DNA from: Senimuribacter sp049852125
Lineage (GTDB): Bacteria > Bacillota > Clostridia > Peptostreptococcales > Anaerovoracaceae
Reading direction: 5' to 3'
Length of the DNA: 64,000 bases
NCBI RefSeq assembly: GCF_049852125.1
Contig: NZ_CP187532.1
Location: 1,550,001-1,614,000, forward strand
The notes below the pieces were generated by a model. It did no database searches, was not told where the DNA came from, and saw only the letters and a list, made by a program, of their open reading frames with translations. Within the stretch, counting starts at the first letter, position 1, and every line of letters starts with the position of its first letter. Positions 42,418 to 50,422 of this stretch are shown one piece after another. The position numbers and the translations under genes were made by a program.

Positions 42418-43254
42418 TTATGCGGAAAACAGGCCGTAGCCAATCGTGCACAGGCCCAAAATCCACACATAATAGGAAAAATAGCTCAATTTCTTATTTG
42501 ATACGATGCGAATCATCGTCTTAATTGCAACATAACCAGAAACTGCTGCTACGATCATACCTACAGCAATCGGTCCCAGCAGCGTCATGTCGGTTGACTC
42601 CTTTAACGCGTTCGGCGCTTCCAGCACCACTGATCCCAAAATCGAAGGAATAGAGATCAGAAACGCGAATTTTACCGCGAACTCTCTTTTCAAGCCTGTG
42701 GTTAATCCGCCTACCAGCGTTGAGCCAGAGCGGGATATACCCGGATAAATGGCTATTCCCTGTAAAATTCCAATGAACAACGCATTTCTACAGTTCATCT
42801 TCCTGATATCACGATTGGCAGAACCCATCTTCTCCGCCAAAAACATGAGTACCCCTGTAATTAAAAATCCAATCCCTACCGCAACCATAGAATTGTACAA
42901 TCCTGAAAAGAAGTCCTGAAACAGCAGGCCAATCACCGCTGTCGGAATGGTAGCTACGATAATCATCACGCCAAGCTTACGAACCGGACGTTCCTCCAGA
43001 CGCAATCCTTTTCCGGTGCACAAATCTTTAATGGTTACGCAGAGTTCTACAATCAGCTCCCAGATGTCCTTCCAGTATACCACAAAGACCGCAATCAACG
43101 TCCCCAGATGCAGCAGCACTGCAAAAAGCAGCACTTTATCCGGATTTACATGAAAAAGATCCTGTGCCAGCGCCAGATGTCCGGAGCTGCTGATCGGCAG
43201 AAACTCTGCCAGCCCCTGCAGCAATCCCAATATAACCGCTTCAAAATATCCCAA
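42418..43254 (-). CDS. uppP: Undecaprenyl-diphosphatase, UppP/BacA type
   Basis: The 278-residue polytopic enzyme recycles the undecaprenyl carrier for wall synthesis. The two active-site motifs are LLQGLAEFLPISSSGHLAL near 12-30 (Glu and the SSSGH loop) and GIAIYPGISRSGSTLVGGL near 164-182 (PGxSRSG). At least seven hydrophobic helices are visible. It is 13 bases after asd and 42 bases before ftsK. Confidence 0.96.
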   Translation of the reverse strand: MGYFEAVILGLLQGLAEFLPISSSGHLALAQDLFHVNPDKVLLFAVLLHLGTLIAVFVVYWKDIWELIVELCVTIKDLCTGKGLRLEERPVRKLGVMIIVATIPTAVIGLLFQDFFSGLYNSMVAVGIGFLITGVLMFLAEKMGSANRDIRKMNCRNALFIGILQGIAIYPGISRSGSTLVGGLTTGLKREFAVKFAFLISIPSILGSVVLEAPNALKESTDMTLLGPIAVGMIVAAVSGYVAIKTMIRIVSNKKLSYFSYYVWILGLCTIGYGLFSA

Positions 43255-43267
43255 TTTGCTTTACCCC

Positions 43268-44368
43268 CTATTTGCTCTCAATAAAGCCTTTTTCTACCAG
43301 TGATTCCGCACACAGTACCGCACCGCCTGCCGCGCCTCTGACTGTATTATGCGCAAGACCGATGAATTTGAAATCGTAGACACTGTCTTCTCTGAGTCTT
43401 CCGATGGAAACGCCGAACCCATTTTCGCAGTTCACATCCAGCTTCACCTGCGGTCTATCGTCTTCTTCCATATAGTGAATAAACTGCTTTGGCGCGTTCG
43501 GAAGTTCTGCTTCCTGTGGGAAGCCCTTGTAATTCTGCAGTTTCTCAATCAACTGTTCTTTTGTCGGCTTCTTGCGGAATTTTACAAACACTGCCGCGGT
43601 ATGACCGTCCAACACAGGTACTCTGACACACTGACAAGTGATAACAGGCTCCTGCGCCTTGACGATTACACCGGCGGTTTCATCGATATGTCCCAGAATA
43701 CGCAGCGGTTCTTGTTCGCTCTTTTCTTCTTCACCACCAATATACGGGATGATGTTTTCTACCATTTCCGGCCAGTCCCCAAAGGTTTTTCCTGCGCCAG
43801 AAATGGCCTGATACGTGGTTACAACCAGTTCATAAGGCTCGAATTCCGCCCAGGCGGCAAGGGCTGGCACATAACCCTGAATAGAGCAATTTGGCTTTAC
43901 CGCAATGAAGCCTCTCTTGGTTCCCAGTCTTTCTTTCTGATATTTGATCACATCGAAATGATCGATATTGATTTCCGGAACTACCATCGGTACATCCGGT
44001 GTCCATCTGTGAGCGCTGTTATTGGAAACCACCGGTGTTTCAGTTTTCGCGTAAGCTTCTTCAATCGCCTTGATTTCTTCCTTGGACATATCCACAGCGC
44101 TGAATACAAAATCTACAGTAGCGGCTACCGCGTCTACATCGCTGACGTCCATGACTTTGATCTTCTTAACAGCTTCCGGCATCGGCGTTGTCATCTTCCA
44201 TCTGCCTCCGACTGCATCTTCATATGTTTTTCCGGCGCTCCTTGCGCTGGCTGCAATTGTTACAACCTCAAACCAGGGATGGTTCTCCAGCAGAGAGATG
44301 AATCTCTGCCCTACCATGCCGGTTCCTCCCAGGATTCCGACTTTCAATTTTCTTTCTAACTCTCTCAT
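43268..44368 (-). CDS. asd: Aspartate-semialdehyde dehydrogenase
   Basis: Asd reduces aspartyl phosphate to the semialdehyde for lysine, diaminopimelate, threonine and methionine. The 366-residue protein has the NADP loop GILGGTGMVGQRFISLL near 10-26, the catalytic Cys in VKPNCSIQGYVPALAAW near 157-173 and GHTAAVFVKFRKKP near 260. The sequence is of the archaeal/fungal type (TIGR00978-like) also common in Clostridia, rather than the usual bacterial type. It is divergent from dapA, the next enzyme of the lysine/DAP route, across a 176-base gap. Confidence 0.94.
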   Translation of the reverse strand: MRELERKLKVGILGGTGMVGQRFISLLENHPWFEVVTIAASARSAGKTYEDAVGGRWKMTTPMPEAVKKIKVMDVSDVDAVAATVDFVFSAVDMSKEEIKAIEEAYAKTETPVVSNNSAHRWTPDVPMVVPEINIDHFDVIKYQKERLGTKRGFIAVKPNCSIQGYVPALAAWAEFEPYELVVTTYQAISGAGKTFGDWPEMVENIIPYIGGEEEKSEQEPLRILGHIDETAGVIVKAQEPVITCQCVRVPVLDGHTAAVFVKFRKKPTKEQLIEKLQNYKGFPQEAELPNAPKQFIHYMEEDDRPQVKLDVNCENGFGVSIGRLREDSVYDFKFIGLAHNTVRGAAGGAVLCAESLVEKGFIESK

Positions 44369-44440
44369 TCATCTATCTCCTTTTTCATTATTTTACTATA
44401 TGCTGCAGCACGCCCTCTTTACGACATGCTATATCATTTT

Positions 44441-44469
44441 ATTTTACCATTTTATTCTTAACAATTCAA
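44441..44469 (-). promoter_or_regulatory. Promoter of the asd operon
   Basis: Minus strand TTGAAT (44469-44464), 17-base spacer, TAAAAT (44446-44441), about 70 bases before asd. No lysine riboswitch is apparent in the gap. Confidence 0.55.
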
Positions 44470-44544
44470 CTATAAGAGCGCAAAGGAAAGAACAAATTTT
44501 TTGTTTCATGAATACTATAAATGAAAAAAGAAAGGAGCAGCCTT

Positions 44545-45432
44545 ATGTCAATCTTTAAAGGTTCTGGCGTAGCTTTAGTTACGCCTTTCAAGGATGGACG
44601 CATAGACTACGATGCCCTGGAACGGCTAATAGAATGGCACATTCAGTCAGGTACCGACGCTATCATCTCCTGTGGCACTACCGGTGAAGCTTCTACTCTC
44701 AATTCTGTAGAAAAGCTTTCCCTGGTGGAATTCACTGTAGCAAAGACTGCTGGTAGAGTTCCCGTCATTGCTGGGGCTGGGAGCAATGATACCGCACAGT
44801 CCATGTATCTGGCAAAAGAATTTCAATATGCCGGCGCCGACGGCCTGCTCATTGTAACCCCTTACTATAATAAAGCTACGCAAAAAGGCTTAATCCGCCA
44901 TTACAATATGATCGCTGATTATACAGACCTGCCGATCATCCTCTATTCAGTCAAGAGCCGCACCGGTGTCAATATTCTGCCTGACACAGTCAAAGAATTA
45001 TCGAAGCATCCAAACATATGCGGAATCAAAGAAGCAAGCGGTGATATCGCTCAGATCTGTGAAATCGCATCTCTTACGGCCGGCAGTGATTTTGATCTGT
45101 ATTCCGGAAACGACGATCAGACTATCCCTATCATGTCTATAGGCGGTATCGGCTGTATCTCTACAGTAGCGAATATTATTCCTGCTGATTATCATCAAAT
45201 GACGTCGGACTTTTTGAAAGGAAGATATAAAGCAGCGGCCAAACAGCAGTTGAAAATGATTCCTTTGATCAAGGCGCTATTCAGTGAAGTTAATCCGATT
45301 CCGGTTAAAGCAGCGCTGAATATGATGGGTTACATGGAAAAAGAATATCGGCTGCCGTTGTGCGAACCAGAAAACAAAACGTTATACCTACTCTATGATG
45401 AAATGTGCCGTTACGGTATTTCATTAAAATGA
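44545..45432 (+). CDS. dapA: 4-hydroxy-tetrahydrodipicolinate synthase
   Basis: DapA condenses pyruvate with aspartate semialdehyde, the first committed step to DAP and lysine. The start at 44545 (MSIFKGSGVALVTPFKDG, 295 residues) has AAAGGAG 7 bases upstream. Family marks are SCGTTGEASTLN near 44-55, VTPYYNKATQKGLI near 103-116, the Tyr of the catalytic triad in ILYSVKSRTGVNI near 132-144 and the Schiff-base Lys in ICGIKEASGD near 158-167. The usual triad context is LYNVPSRT; here Asn-Val-Pro is Ser-Val-Lys, a mild divergence. It is one of few plus-strand genes and ends at a strong terminator. Confidence 0.95.
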   Translation: MSIFKGSGVALVTPFKDGRIDYDALERLIEWHIQSGTDAIISCGTTGEASTLNSVEKLSLVEFTVAKTAGRVPVIAGAGSNDTAQSMYLAKEFQYAGADGLLIVTPYYNKATQKGLIRHYNMIADYTDLPIILYSVKSRTGVNILPDTVKELSKHPNICGIKEASGDIAQICEIASLTAGSDFDLYSGNDDQTIPIMSIGGIGCISTVANIIPADYHQMTSDFLKGRYKAAAKQQLKMIPLIKALFSEVNPIPVKAALNMMGYMEKEYRLPLCEPENKTLYLLYDEMCRYGISLK

Positions 45433-45448
45433 TATAGCTTTCTATGAA

Positions 45449-45480
45449 AAAAGAGCAGTTCTGTTTCAACTGCTCTTTTA
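45449..45480. terminator. Bidirectional terminator between dapA and rpmF
   Basis: AAAAGAGCAGTT (45449-45460) and AACTGCTCTTTT (45468-45479) form a 12-bp stem with T runs on both strands, serving the convergent dapA and rpmF. Confidence 0.92.
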
Positions 45481-45504
45481 CATGCTTGTGAAAATTCCTC
45501 AAAG

Positions 45505-45681
45505 CTATTCTGCTACAACTTCCCTGCCGTCATAATAGTTACAATTAGGGCATACTCTGTGTGGAAGTTTTGGCTCGTGACACTGCGGACAGATAGAAAT
45601 TCCCGGTAAAGATTTCTTCATGTTCGGAGATCTTCTCTTGTCTCTTCTAGCCTTAGATGTTTTCCTCTTTGGAACTGCCAT
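45505..45681 (-). CDS. rpmF: 50S ribosomal protein L32
   Basis: A 58-residue protein beginning MAVPKRKTSKARRDKRRS, with the zinc ribbon Cys pairs in SICPQCHEPKL and HRVCPNCNYYDG. All four Cys are present, so this is the zinc-binding form. The ribosome site GGAGGAGGTGT precedes the ATG at 45681. In many Firmicutes yceD lies just upstream and plsX downstream; here ackA precedes it and transcription ends after it. Confidence 0.97.
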   Translation of the reverse strand: MAVPKRKTSKARRDKRRSPNMKKSLPGISICPQCHEPKLPHRVCPNCNYYDGREVVAE

Positions 45682-45779
45682 TGTCTACACCTCCTCCATT
45701 CTCGATTCGATTCTATTTTAAACAAATATAATAATCGTCAACTTCTAAAGTATATACGGAAACCCTCAGAATGTCAACA

Positions 45780-46985
45780 TTATTTTTTATGTTTCTTAAC
45801 AATACTGTACGTATCTCTTGCGATCATCAATTCTTCATTCGTCGGGATCAGCAGCAATTTAACTTTAGAATCTTCCGTAGAAACGATAGTCTCTTTACCT
45901 CTAACCTTGTTTTTAATAATATCCAGCTTAATGCCAAGGTTGCCCAGATCTGTGCAGATCAGTTCTCTCATGTTGACGTCATTTTCACCTACGCCTGCAG
46001 TAAATATGATCGCGTCTACTCCGTTCATTTCTGCAATGTAAGCGCCGATGTAGAATCTAACCTTTTTAGCGAAAATCTTCAAAGCCAAAGCAGCTCTTTC
46101 ATTACCTTCGGCTACAGCTTCTTCAAGATCTCTGAAGTCACTGGAAACTCCAGAAATACCCAGTACGCCGGACTGTTTGTTTAAGATTTCGTTCGCTTTA
46201 CCCTGCGGCAGGTTTTCCTTCTCTCTGATATAGGTTACGATAGCAGGGTCGATATCGCCGCAGCGAGTTCCCATAACCAATCCTTCCAGCGGTGTGAAGC
46301 CCATGGAAGTGTCAATACATCTGCCGTGCTTGATGGCGGATACAGAAGCGCCGTTACCCAAGTGACAGGTGATTAACTTCAGATCGTTAATGTTAACGTT
46401 GAGCATGGAAGCAGCTCTCTGCGCTACGTATTTATGAGAAGTTCCGTGGAAACCGTATCTTCTGATACCGTGCTTTTCATAATATTCATAAGGAATTGCA
46501 TACAGATATGATTCCGGCGGCATTGTTTGATGGAATGCTGTATCAAATACGCCTACCATCGGTGTATCCGGCATCAGTTCCTTGCATGCCGCAATACCAT
46601 ATAAGTTTGGCGTATTATGCAGCGGAGCCAGATCTATACATTCTTCCAAAGCTGCAACAACAGCATCATCGATCAGAACGGATTCCGCAAATTTTTCACC
46701 GGCATGTACAACTCTATGTCCTACAGCGCCAATATCCTCCATGGAATCCACAACGCCATATTCCTTATTCTGTACTGCATCCAGAACCTGCTTAATCGCA
46801 TCCTTGTGATCCTTCATCGGTACTACATTTTTAACCTTGTCCATACCAATTTTCTCATGGATAATCACAGAACCGTCCATACCGATTCTCTCTACCAGTC
46901 CTTTAGCCATCAAAGTCTCTGTCTCCATGTCTAAAACCTGGTACTTCAATGAAGAGCTTCCGCAGTTGATTACTAATACTTTCAT
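45780..46985 (-). CDS. ackA: Acetate kinase
   Basis: AckA interconverts acetyl phosphate and acetate with ADP/ATP, giving ATP in fermentation. The 401-residue protein starts MKVLVINCGSSSLKYQVLD, has the catalytic Arg in GHRVVHAGEKF near 89-99, the Asp in VFDTAFHQTMP near 147-157, the ATP site in CHLGNGASVSAIKHG near 204-218, and the conserved FTAGVGEND near 320-328. No pta is adjacent in the window. The usual tmcAL-ackA neighbourhood has been split by an insertion sequence. Confidence 0.98.
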   Translation of the reverse strand: MKVLVINCGSSSLKYQVLDMETETLMAKGLVERIGMDGSVIIHEKIGMDKVKNVVPMKDHKDAIKQVLDAVQNKEYGVVDSMEDIGAVGHRVVHAGEKFAESVLIDDAVVAALEECIDLAPLHNTPNLYGIAACKELMPDTPMVGVFDTAFHQTMPPESYLYAIPYEYYEKHGIRRYGFHGTSHKYVAQRAASMLNVNINDLKLITCHLGNGASVSAIKHGRCIDTSMGFTPLEGLVMGTRCGDIDPAIVTYIREKENLPQGKANEILNKQSGVLGISGVSSDFRDLEEAVAEGNERAALALKIFAKKVRFYIGAYIAEMNGVDAIIFTAGVGENDVNMRELICTDLGNLGIKLDIIKNKVRGKETIVSTEDSKVKLLLIPTNEELMIARDTYSIVKKHKK

Positions 46986-47080
46986 TCTAATCCTCCATAT
47001 TTCATGAAATTCTATATCTGTTTTTGATCTAGTATAGTGACTTTAAAATTATACACCCTAAATCAAGGTAAATCAAGGAA

Positions 47081-47106
47081 TTTTTAGCAATCCGGTTCAC
47101 CATACT
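47081..47106. repeat. Left copy of 26-bp direct repeat flanking the IS
   Basis: Identical over 26 bases to 48221-48246, beginning TTTTTAGCAATCC and ending CACCATACT. The right copy contains the tmcAL stop codon, so this copy is a duplicated piece of the tmcAL 3' end, best read as target-site duplication. Confidence 0.9.
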
Positions 47107-47113
47107 TGTAGAG

Positions 47114-47142
47114 TTACAATTGATGTGACACTTGCCTATAGA
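47114..47142 (+). promoter_or_regulatory. Candidate internal promoter of the IS
   Basis: TTACAA (47114-47119), 17-base spacer, TATAGA (47137-47142). The expected start lies at about 47149, at the first arm of the leader inverted repeat. Confidence 0.5.
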
Positions 47143-47146
47143 AAAA

Positions 47147-47210
47147 GACGATAGGATCTGTTAGAATGTTAATCACCACAAAAAACATATCTGAAAGGAA
47201 CCCTATCGTC
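47147..47210 (+). repeat. Inverted repeat in the transposase leader
   Basis: GACGATAGG (47147-47155) and CCTATCGTC (47202-47210) are perfect 9-bp arms. The second arm abuts the ATG at 47211, and the first begins at the predicted transcript start. Confidence 0.7.
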
Positions 47211-48182
47211 ATGAACAGTATAACACAAACTCAACGATATTTGCCACATGAAATTTCTACCCGTTTTTACGCAGTGAATCTTTATCGCAGCGGTCAGTCC
47301 GTCGCCTTTGTCTGCAGGCGCTACCATATATCTAAATCTTCCCTTATGCGCTGGAACAAACGCTTTGATGGTACGAAAGAGTCCCTTATGGATCATTCTC
47401 ACAGACCCAAAACGCCTCATCCTTCTTCTCATACCACTGAGGAACTCAAGTGGATTCATGATTTGCACAGACGCAATCCCCACGCCTCCGTCTGCGAAAT
47501 CTATGGAAAATTACGTACTTCCAAAGGGTATCGCAGGCATCCCGGCTCTCTTTACCGTGTATTTTCTCGGCTAGGGTATACCAAGCAAAAAGTGACTCCC
47601 ACTAACAAATATACTCCAAAGCCTTATGCGACTCCTCAGGCTGTTGGTGAAAAGTGGCAGATGGATGTGAAATATGTGCCCTCTGCCTGCTATACTGGCT
47701 CTATGCCTGACAAATTTTATCAATATACAATCATAGATGAAGCTTCCAGACAGCGCTTCCTCTACCCATATAAAGAACAGAGTTCTTATTCTACCGTTAA
47801 TTTCATAAAGCGCGCTATCCAATTCTTTGGATATACACCAAAAATGATTCAAACGGATAATGGCGCTGAATTTACTTATCCAAAAGACTACAAAAAACTA
47901 CATCCGATGGATAAACTCTGTGATGAACTTGGCATTACCCACAAGCTGATTCGTCCACGCACACCAAGACACAATGGCAAAGTAGAACGCAGCCATCGAT
48001 TGGACCAGGAGCGATTTTACAATTACCTGTATTTCTACTCCTATGAAGATTTAAAAGTGCAGATGCTCCGCTATCTAAAACGTTACAACAACACCCCTAA
48101 ACCAGTCCTTGGGTGGGCTACACCTTTGGAGAAAAGGGCATCTTTAGAATTGCATTCTCATGATACCATATCGTCAAATTGA
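47211..48182 (+). CDS. DDE transposase, IS481/IS3-related
   Basis: A 323-residue transposase. An N-terminal helix-turn-helix (YRSGQSVAFVCRRYHIS then KSSLMRWNKRF) binds the ends, and a second winged region (YGKLRTSKGYRRHPGSLYRV) follows. The integrase core has the catalytic Asp in EKWQMDVKYVP near 143-153, Asp in MIQTDNGAEF near 223-232 and Glu in HNGKVERSHRLDQERFYNY near 265-283. The frame is intact, so the element may be active. The start at 47211 is chosen by position of the helix-turn-helix and AAAGGA upstream; an earlier ATG at 47166 is possible. Confidence 0.9.
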   Translation: MNSITQTQRYLPHEISTRFYAVNLYRSGQSVAFVCRRYHISKSSLMRWNKRFDGTKESLMDHSHRPKTPHPSSHTTEELKWIHDLHRRNPHASVCEIYGKLRTSKGYRRHPGSLYRVFSRLGYTKQKVTPTNKYTPKPYATPQAVGEKWQMDVKYVPSACYTGSMPDKFYQYTIIDEASRQRFLYPYKEQSSYSTVNFIKRAIQFFGYTPKMIQTDNGAEFTYPKDYKKLHPMDKLCDELGITHKLIRPRTPRHNGKVERSHRLDQERFYNYLYFYSYEDLKVQMLRYLKRYNNTPKPVLGWATPLEKRASLELHSHDTISSN

Positions 48183-48220
48183 TGCTCCCTTTTTGGTGTC
48201 ACATCATTGACAAAACAACA

Positions 48221-48246
48221 TTTTTAGCAATCCGGTTCACCATACT
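48221..48246. repeat. Right copy of 26-bp direct repeat flanking the IS
   Basis: Identical to 47081-47106. It spans the end of tmcAL, including its TGA (48239-48237 on the minus strand), so the gene kept its stop after insertion. Confidence 0.9.
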
Positions 48247-49352
48247 CTCCTCACCTGTGTCACATAATCAGAACACGCGTAAAGGTCCCTGCCGTTAGCC
48301 AGATTGTACAAATCAGACGCTAAGACGTCCTTATCCAGTGTTTCCTGAATCTGCGGAAATTGGCGCAAACCCTGGTTTATATTGGTGATCAAAGGAAGTC
48401 CGGCACATTCCCGCTTTCTCACTTCTCTCAAAAAAGCCGCGCCCTGACTGTCCAAAGCAAGTATCCGTATATACGGCTGTGCTTGTTCCACATGACGGCG
48501 TTCCATACGCAGCAAGGTCTGTGCTAGCATCCGGCGAATACGAGTATGCGTATACGCTTTGGATTTCAGCCTGTCCAGCAATTCTTCCTCAGAAGAAGCA
48601 TATCTGATTTCCTTTTTCAGTTTGTCCGAAAGACCGCCGCCTGCTGACAAAATCATCCGCAAAGATTCCGGATCCATGCAAAGCACGGCGCTGCACACCA
48701 TCTGCCAATAGGCCTGCTGCCGTTTCGTCCAGATTTCCGTATTCTCGTTCATCAAAATTGTTCGCAGCTGTGAAGCTGACAGATGATGACCTTCGCCCAG
48801 CCGTTTTACTGTCCATGGCTGCATGGATTTTACATAACGAAGATATTCTACCGCCAAAATATTATTTGGCTCAGAAATGGTTGAAAGATCCAAATCAACG
48901 GACAACAGTTTTACGGCCATCTCTCTGGCTCGCGGATAAGAATTACCCTCTTTCATCAGATCCGTTATTTTATCGTGAAGCAAAGCTTCATGATGATTGA
49001 AAAAATCAGCGGTTTTCTGCAACGTTGATATGACGCCGCACTCGCTGCCGAAAGCCAGATAATCTATACAGCCAAAGCCCTCTAGAATTTTCACTCCTCC
49101 ATAAGCAAAAAAGGCTGCGCTGCTGCAAGAAAAAACCACAGGCAGTTCCACCACCAGATTCACGCCGTTTTTTACAGCTTCCTCTGCCCTGGTCCACTTA
49201 TCATAGGCCGCTAATTCTCCCCTCTGTACAAAACTGCCGCTCATAACAGCAACTACTGTATCCGCGTTATTTTCTTTTTTCGCTTTCTCAATCAAAAAAC
49301 TATGTCCCTGATGGAAAGGATTAAATTCTGCTATTATTCCAATACTTTTCAT
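48237..49352 (-). CDS. tmcAL: tRNA(Met) cytidine acetate ligase
   Basis: TmcAL (YlbM) uses acetate and ATP to acetylate C34 of elongator tRNA-Met. The 371-residue protein begins with the nucleotidyltransferase loop IIAEFNPFHQGHSFLI near 5-20, has VAVMSGSFVQRGELAAYDKW near 34-53 and VVELPVVFSCSSAAFFAYGG near 67-86, all typical. Acetate use fits its ancestral link with ackA, from which the IS now separates it. The ribosome site is weak (AGGA close to ATG), and an intergenic repeat lies right upstream. Confidence 0.93.
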   Translation of the reverse strand: MKSIGIIAEFNPFHQGHSFLIEKAKKENNADTVVAVMSGSFVQRGELAAYDKWTRAEEAVKNGVNLVVELPVVFSCSSAAFFAYGGVKILEGFGCIDYLAFGSECGVISTLQKTADFFNHHEALLHDKITDLMKEGNSYPRAREMAVKLLSVDLDLSTISEPNNILAVEYLRYVKSMQPWTVKRLGEGHHLSASQLRTILMNENTEIWTKRQQAYWQMVCSAVLCMDPESLRMILSAGGGLSDKLKKEIRYASSEEELLDRLKSKAYTHTRIRRMLAQTLLRMERRHVEQAQPYIRILALDSQGAAFLREVRKRECAGLPLITNINQGLRQFPQIQETLDKDVLASDLYNLANGRDLYACSDYVTQVRRVW

Positions 49353-49375
49353 TTTCCTATCATACCATAAGCGCT

Positions 49376-49428
49376 AACCTCTGTCTTCGCTCTCAGCTCG
49401 TCAGTCACCGTGTGTAGACATTATACCA
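49376..49428. repeat. Intergenic repeat family A, copy 2 (short form)
   Basis: Matches the outer blocks of 30075-30228 with the middle missing. On the minus strand it opens GGTATAATG, a -10-like sequence, and ends about 24 bases before the tmcAL start codon. It could supply a promoter and leader for tmcAL. Confidence 0.65.
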
Positions 49429-49454
49429 TGACGATTCCTCTGAATATAGAATCG

Positions 49455-49515
49455 CAAGTCATGATTCAATGAACGCTTCCTTGCGGCAACGCCGTTTCAA
49501 TGGCCTGCGTTCATT
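49455..49515. repeat. Nested palindromes after ylbJ
   Basis: AATGAACGC (49468-49476) pairs with GCGTTCATT (49507-49515), enclosing GGCAACGCC (49485-49493). The minus strand begins GGTATAATG, as in repeat family A. The outer arm overlaps the ylbJ stop codon. No T run follows. Confidence 0.6.
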
Positions 49516-50422
49516 ATACCACAAAAGCGATGATTGTAAAAGTGATGATTGCGCTGATTAACCCATGGCTCAATTTCATGATAAATATTTTTCCAAAGGA
49601 TACATCACAGCCTCCCAACATGCTCATCGACTGTCCCAGTACGGATAACCCGCCGAAGCTGATCATAAAAGAGGTAAGTGTTGTTTTTACCGCAAGACCG
49701 CACTGGCATGCTGCCAGACTACCCGCGCCTACAGTCATTTCCATAAAGCCCTTAACCACCGCCGCCATTTCTGGTGTAGGCATCAAACGCAAAAGACCTG
49801 AAAACTGTAACAAATCTCCGGCAATCATAAAGATCATAATATAAGCCAGAATCAGGCCTATAGATCGAAAACTGTCTAAAATAGCATCCGTAAGAATGTC
49901 ATAGTATCGGTCAGTACGACGTGTGGCAATTCCCTGACTGACACCCTTTGACGAAGAACCATGATAAAATAGACTATTGATCATAGCTCCCGCATAATGG
50001 CTTATCGCCAGAACAATACCCATCTGATGCGAGCCCAAAAATCCAACGCCTACAGAACCGATGATAAAAGCCGGTCCTGTGACCATACTGTAGCTCAAGA
50101 TCTGTTCCAGCTGCTTTCCATCCAGCCTTCCCTCACGATAGGTATCGCCTGCAATCCTCGCTCCCATAGGATAACCGGAAAGCACTGCCATAGCCAAAGG
50201 ATAAATTCCTGGCGATAGCTTCGTCGCGATTCCTGTCTGCCGCAGAAAGCTGGAGGCGATGAAGAAAGGCATAAGACAGGGAACTACAGCGTTAAGCCAG
50301 AGGCCGATTGCCTCTTTAGACGCTCGCTCAGTCAATTCAGGAAATATTACCATTAATATGCAGCAGCCTATAGCTCCTGCCGTAACCAGTTTATTTTTTT
50401 GTAGCATAAATTTAAAACCCAT
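49514..50422 (-). CDS. ylbJ: Sporulation integral membrane protein YlbJ
   Basis: The 302-residue polytopic protein has about eight hydrophobic helices and nucleoside-recognition (Gate) domain features: LWLNAVVPCLMPFFIASSFL near 42-61, AVLSGYPMGARIAGDTYREG near 79-98, and a repeat-like second half with LIGLILAYIMIF-like and QCGLAVKTTLTSFMISFGG segments. YlbJ is needed for heat-resistant spores in Bacillus and sits near tmcAL, coaD and rsmD as here. The start at 50422 lies in the 3' arm of a hairpin; GGAGAG is 15 bases upstream, in the loop. Confidence 0.92.
   Translation of the reverse strand: MGFKFMLQKNKLVTAGAIGCCILMVIFPELTERASKEAIGLWLNAVVPCLMPFFIASSFLRQTGIATKLSPGIYPLAMAVLSGYPMGARIAGDTYREGRLDGKQLEQILSYSMVTGPAFIIGSVGVGFLGSHQMGIVLAISHYAGAMINSLFYHGSSSKGVSQGIATRRTDRYYDILTDAILDSFRSIGLILAYIMIFMIAGDLLQFSGLLRLMPTPEMAAVVKGFMEMTVGAGSLAACQCGLAVKTTLTSFMISFGGLSVLGQSMSMLGGCDVSFGKIFIMKLSHGLISAIITFTIIAFVV

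Larger units (their letters stand above)
47107..48220 (+). mobile_element. IS481-like insertion sequence with long target duplication
   Basis: A 1114-bp element with ends TGT...ACA. The terminal inverted repeats (47107-47131 and 48196-48220) match at 18 of 25 positions, including an uninterrupted GATGTGACAC. It encodes one DDE transposase on the plus strand and is flanked by 26-bp direct repeats. TGT/ACA ends and the transposase fit the IS481 group in the wide sense; duplications of 24-29 bp are known for the related IS1202 group. It lies between tmcAL and ackA without damaging either reading frame. Confidence 0.88.

Noticed and set aside
42405..42420. Palindrome AGCTCTAGAGCT between uppP and ftsK
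   Set aside because: Short, no T run and no repeated copy elsewhere in the window; likely part of ordinary intergenic sequence.
43349..44359. A 336-residue open frame on the plus strand opposite asd
   Set aside because: It is antisense to a full, motif-bearing asd gene, has no ribosome site, and its composition is that of a reverse-frame shadow.
44369..44544. Possible lysine riboswitch between asd and dapA
   Set aside because: The gap is only 176 bases, shared by two divergent promoters, and I see no riboswitch core or antiterminator structure.
48221..49352. tmcAL broken by the insertion sequence
   Set aside because: The right-hand 26-bp repeat keeps the original end and stop codon of the gene, so the protein is full length.
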